Source of the DNA: M0103 sp040386155
Lineage (GTDB): Bacteria > Bacteroidota > Bacteroidia > Flavobacteriales_D > Crocinitomicaceae
Length of the DNA stretch: 64,000 nt
Direction of reading: 5' to 3'
NCBI GenBank assembly: GCA_040386155.1
Contig: JAZKFZ010000003.1
Location: forward strand, 434,001 to 498,000
Numbering within the stretch: the first letter of the stretch is position 1; the number at the start of each line of letters is the position of its first letter. Under the pieces are notes generated by a model, which saw only the letters and a program-made list of their open reading frames with translations, did not search any database and was not told the origin of the DNA. The position numbers and the translations under genes are program-made. Below, in pieces: positions 60,934 to 64,000 of this stretch.

Positions 60934-63225
60934 TTATTTCGCTTCATCAATTCTTTGTTGACGCTGCATTGGGTTTTCAGTACTCGTTTTTTTCTTGAAA
61001 AGCTCATAACGTGTTGGGCTTTCTTGCTTCGGAAAATGATTGTTATTCATGTCTGTATCTGCTGTTTCCAAAAACGGATCCAATCTAAATGACTTCACTT
61101 CTTTATCTGAAATCAATACTTTAGAGACCTTGTCTTCATACATTCTCCATAATTCAGCAGGGTAGCGAAGCACTTCGGTAGTTCCATCCATATACGTCAT
61201 TTCTAAAATCACTGGCATTACCAAGCCACCAATATTGGAAAATTGAATCTCATAAAAGTATTTACCTGAATTTAACAAGTCTAGGTCTTCCTTACTTAAT
61301 TGAGCTTTGAAAGCTTCATATTCTACTTTATCAAGTTCATCGACAAAATAAGCGTCATGTTTTTTGTAAAAATCATCAATATCGCCATCCGCTTCGTTAT
61401 AAGTTTGCTTGATTGAACTTGCATTTCTAATTTCTGTGATCCCTTTCTCAGCGTTATTTGCCATTTCTTTCTCTAGTTGTTTTTCAATAGCTGGATCCAT
61501 TGTGTTTAACTGAAAAGCATTTACTTCATCGATTGAAATATCTACATGATCATTCCCATAAAACCAGCCTCTCCAGAACCAATCTAAATCTACTGCAGAA
61601 GCATCTTCCATTGTTCTAAAGAAATCAGCAGGGGTAGGATGTTTAAACGCCCAGCGTTGACAATACATTTTGAATGAGTAATCAAACAATTCGCGACCCA
61701 TAACAGTTTCGCGCAATATGTTCAAAGCGGTTGCGGGTTTTCCGTATGCATTATTTCCAAATTGAAAGATAGACTCTGAATTGGTCATAATTGGCGAAAC
61801 ATAGCGTTTATCACCTCTCATATAGTCTGCAATCATGTGGGCCGGTCCGCGTCGAGATGGGTAATTGCGTTCCCATTCTTGTTCCGTTAGAAACTGACAA
61901 AAGGTGTTAAGTCCTTCATCCATCCACGACCATTGACGTTCGTCTGAATTGATAATCATTGGGAAGAAATTATGTCCAACTTCGTGAATAATTACGCCCC
62001 ACATTCCATATTTTGTTTCCAATGAGTACGTGCCATCTTCTTCTGGTCTGCCGCCATTAAAACAAATCATCGGGTATTCCATACCAATCCATTTTGAATG
62101 TACGGAAATCGCCACTGGATAAGGATAATCAATCGTGTATTTTGAATAGGTTTTAACTGTGTGAGCAACTAGTTTTGTGGAATATTTTTCCCACAATGGA
62201 TTTCCTTCTTTAGGATAATAAGACATTGCGAGGATGTCTTTTCCACCTACTTTCACATTCATGGCGTCCCAAATGAACTTTCGTGAGCTAGCAAATGCAA
62301 AATCACGCACATTAGTAGCTTTGAAATTCCATGTTTTCGTGCCTTTTTTCTTGTTTTTCTCTTTATTTTCCGCTTCCGATTGAGTGACAATGATGATGGG
62401 CTTATCGGATGTTTTCGCTAGTGCAAGTCGAGCTTTTTCTTCTGCTGTCAACACTGAATTTGGATTTTGTAAAACACCAGTCGCTCCAACAATATGATCT
62501 TCAGGAACGGTAATAGAAACATCGTAATCTCCAAATGGCAAGGTGAATTCACCTTTTCCTAAAAACTGCTTATTTTGCCATCCCTCAACATCATTGTAGA
62601 CGCACATACGAGGGAAAAATTGAGCAATTGTATATAAATAATTCTTGTCCTTTTCGAAATATTCGTAGCCAGAACGACCGCCAACAGCCATTCTATCATT
62701 CACATTATACCACCATTTCACATTGAACGAAATTGATGTATTCGGAGCTAAAGGTTTTTCTAAATCAATACGCAACATCGTTTTATTAATAGCATAATTT
62801 AGTTTTTGTCCCGAATTACTCGTAATACTCTCAATTTTGAAGCCTCCATCGTAATGAAAGAAACGTTTTTTAACATCTCCAATCGACTTAAAGTCCTGCA
62901 TTTTCTCCACTTCGATTAGTTTTGTATCTGAATTTTCATCGTAGATATTTTGGTCTAATTGAAGCCATAAAAATTCTAACTTATCAGGAGAATTATTGGT
63001 GTAGGTAATTGTTTCGTCCCCTTTTAAAACCTGCGTTTCGTCATTAATTTCTAATTTTATCTTGTAATCGGCTTTTTGCTGATAATATTCTGATCCAGGT
63101 GCACCACCAGCAGTTCGATAGCTATTTGGAGTGGGAAGCTCCATATCAAGTTGTGCAAATTTGCTTTGACAAAACGCGCTTGACGTTACAAAAATAAAAA
63201 TCGGAAGGAGAGAAAATCTATTCAT
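60934..63225 (-). CDS. Secreted M1 family metallopeptidase
   Basis: 763 residues from the ATG at 63225 (an ATG one codon earlier is equally possible); longer readings cross the upstream gene. Signal peptide ends AFCQ. The zinc site is His414-E-V-G-His418 with Glu437 18 residues later (MDEGLNTF), and the exopeptidase-type motif GMEYPMICF lies before it. It removes N-terminal residues from peptides, probably in the periplasm. The start overlaps the DUF6702 gene's end by about 8 bases. Confidence 0.92.
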   Translation of the reverse strand: MNRFSLLPIFIFVTSSAFCQSKFAQLDMELPTPNSYRTAGGAPGSEYYQQKADYKIKLEINDETQVLKGDETITYTNNSPDKLEFLWLQLDQNIYDENSDTKLIEVEKMQDFKSIGDVKKRFFHYDGGFKIESITSNSGQKLNYAINKTMLRIDLEKPLAPNTSISFNVKWWYNVNDRMAVGGRSGYEYFEKDKNYLYTIAQFFPRMCVYNDVEGWQNKQFLGKGEFTLPFGDYDVSITVPEDHIVGATGVLQNPNSVLTAEEKARLALAKTSDKPIIIVTQSEAENKEKNKKKGTKTWNFKATNVRDFAFASSRKFIWDAMNVKVGGKDILAMSYYPKEGNPLWEKYSTKLVAHTVKTYSKYTIDYPYPVAISVHSKWIGMEYPMICFNGGRPEEDGTYSLETKYGMWGVIIHEVGHNFFPMIINSDERQWSWMDEGLNTFCQFLTEQEWERNYPSRRGPAHMIADYMRGDKRYVSPIMTNSESIFQFGNNAYGKPATALNILRETVMGRELFDYSFKMYCQRWAFKHPTPADFFRTMEDASAVDLDWFWRGWFYGNDHVDISIDEVNAFQLNTMDPAIEKQLEKEMANNAEKGITEIRNASSIKQTYNEADGDIDDFYKKHDAYFVDELDKVEYEAFKAQLSKEDLDLLNSGKYFYEIQFSNIGGLVMPVILEMTYMDGTTEVLRYPAELWRMYEDKVSKVLISDKEVKSFRLDPFLETADTDMNNNHFPKQESPTRYELFKKKTSTENPMQRQQRIDEAK

Positions 63226-63730
63226 CATTTTTAGAGAGTTCAATGACACATTGTTTATTTTGAAGCATGAACACATAAGAATTTGTGCGTCCATGGAATT
63301 TAAAATCTAATTTATTCTGTTGTTCCTGAAATGTTTTCATCAAGAAGTCAAATTGGACTTTTAGCTTTGATGGCTCGCCAACTACTTCAGAGGATAAGTA
63401 GAAGTAGATAGTGCCATTCAGTTTTATTTCGATTCCGTCGATTGAGAAATACTGTTGTTGGGCATCAGAAGTGACTTTAAACCCACTATTAACTTTTTTT
63501 TCCAAACGATTCAGAATAGCTGTGTCGCTCTCGTGACCGTACAATTTGATATCTAAGCCAGATTCTTCTCTAAGCTCCTTTTCTAAATCATGCGTCGTTG
63601 CATAAAGTGTTGCTTCCATGCGATGATTCATCTCATTGTACTCAAGCTCAGCATAACTAAAGAAAAAATCATGTGCCTGCGAGCAGCAAGCGATGGAGAG
63701 AAAGCCAAGAAACAAGAAAAATCGCTTCAT
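63218..63730 (-). CDS. DUF6702 family protein
   Basis: 170 residues. Signal peptide about 1-19 (ending CSQA). The mature protein starts HDFFFSYAELEYNEMNHRME, matching the DUF6702 family, whose members precede M1 peptidases in many Bacteroidota, as here. Beta-rich, no catalytic motif. It is the first gene of the DUF6702 / M1 peptidase / hydrolase operon. Confidence 0.82.
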   Translation of the reverse strand: MKRFFLFLGFLSIACCSQAHDFFFSYAELEYNEMNHRMEATLYATTHDLEKELREESGLDIKLYGHESDTAILNRLEKKVNSGFKVTSDAQQQYFSIDGIEIKLNGTIYFYLSSEVVGEPSKLKVQFDFLMKTFQEQQNKLDFKFHGRTNSYVFMLQNKQCVIELSKNDE

Positions 63731-63829
63731 AGTTAAGTGCTAAAATAGTGATTTTTCACCTAACGATCAACCAATTTGTGATGAAAGGTGAAGGAAAAGG
63801 AGTAAGCATCAATGGTTTTTGTTAAAAAA

Positions 63830-63857
63830 AAATCCCTTTAGAATTCTAAAGGGATTT
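63830..63857 (-). terminator. Intrinsic terminator of the yidC-like gene
   Basis: A perfect 28-base palindrome (12-base arms around AATT) is followed on the minus strand by nine T residues, starting 8 bases after the stop codon at 63865. Confidence 0.9.
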
Positions 63858-63864
63858 AAACTAT

Positions 63865-64000
63865 TTATTTTTTTCTGTTTTTCATTTGTTCTTGCTGCGC
63901 TTTTTGCATTTGCTCGATACGCTCTTGGAATTTAGATTTTTTCTTTTCCTTTCCAGCACTGTTGGCTTTTTTATCTGCCATCTTCATTTTTAATTTTTGC
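63865..64000 (-). CDS. yidC: C-terminal end of a probable membrane insertase YidC
   Basis: 45 codons open to the right edge, ending TAA at 63865-63867. The tail KKKSKFQERIEQMQKAQQEQ with its following KNRKK is the basic C-terminal tail typical of Bacteroidota YidC, which binds ribosomes and inserts membrane proteins. Only this tail is visible, so the call rests on tail composition and the KSKFQERxE motif. A different basic-tailed protein cannot be excluded. Confidence 0.6.
   Translation of the reverse strand, partial: QKLKMKMADKKANSAGKEKKKSKFQERIEQMQKAQQEQMKNRKK

Overview
This AT-rich 64 kb window is a chromosomal stretch from a member of the Bacteroidota, most likely order Flavobacteriales (inference). 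Four lines of evidence support this. Several secreted proteins end in type IX secretion (T9SS) type A sorting domains. Promoters carry the Bacteroidota -7 box TAnnTTTG, often only a few bases before the start codon, and Shine-Dalgarno sequences are scarce. Family content is typical: BshA, M3 oligoendopeptidase, DUF3078, DUF5606, DUF6702, a PorE-like OmpA protein and a BtuG-like propeller. No prophage, transposase, integrase, CRISPR array or rRNA operon was seen. There is one tRNA (Met, CAU), one cobalamin riboswitch and about 60 protein genes, densely packed in short directons. No gene-free stretch exceeds about 300 bases.

Layout. 1-2.3 kb: start of an acyl-CoA carboxylase beta subunit, a nitroreductase, a YhhN lysoplasmalogenase and an Mpo1-like protein. 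2.4-3.3 kb: a single lipoprotein gene enclosed by integron attC-like structures. 3.4-9.6 kb: a seven-gene minus-strand directon (mutL, two rhomboid proteases, an EEP-family hydrolase, a lipocalin-like lipoprotein, tsaC, a class I glutamine amidotransferase). 9.7-12.8 kb: a beta-lactamase-fold hydrolase, a PAP2/sphingomyelin-synthase-like membrane protein and bshA (bacillithiol). 13-18.5 kb: thiolase, a DUF3078 protein, a membrane vWA-like protein and threonine aldolase. 18.6-20.3 kb: a Crp/Fnr regulator followed by a small-membrane-protein and rhodanese module. 20.4-27.2 kb: tRNA-Met, M3 oligoendopeptidase, DUF5606 protein and two divergent subtilases.

27.3-35 kb: a lipoprotein, hemE with an OmpA-family gene, then a minus-strand operon queE / PorE-like / UbiA-family prenyltransferase / maf. 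35-44.4 kb: outer-membrane and surface proteins, including a TonB-dependent receptor and then a B12-riboswitch-controlled set (DUF4465 protein, BtuB-like receptor, BtuG-like propeller lipoprotein, T9SS surface protein) that together look like a cobalamin uptake locus. 44.5-51.4 kb: pcm, trxB, an SF2 helicase and a cluster of small membrane proteins with three tandem paralogues. 51.5-58 kb: ettA, VF530 protein, pepD, DUF3820 protein, a small unannotated ORF, an XRE regulator, mnmA and a CarboxypepD_reg-like protein. 58.2-64 kb: a minus-strand group (DUF6702, M1 peptidase, an unusual 891-residue membrane alpha/beta-hydrolase) and the C-terminal end of a probable yidC.

The main unexplained structures are the attC-flanked cassette at 2.4-3.3 kb and two unlinked hairpins (12.85 kb and 58.1 kb). 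The hairpins have unrelated stem sequences but an identical core layout, CCG-N5-TAATATTAC-N3-CCGG, and both lie between convergent genes. All family assignments come from reading the sequence; no database search was run.
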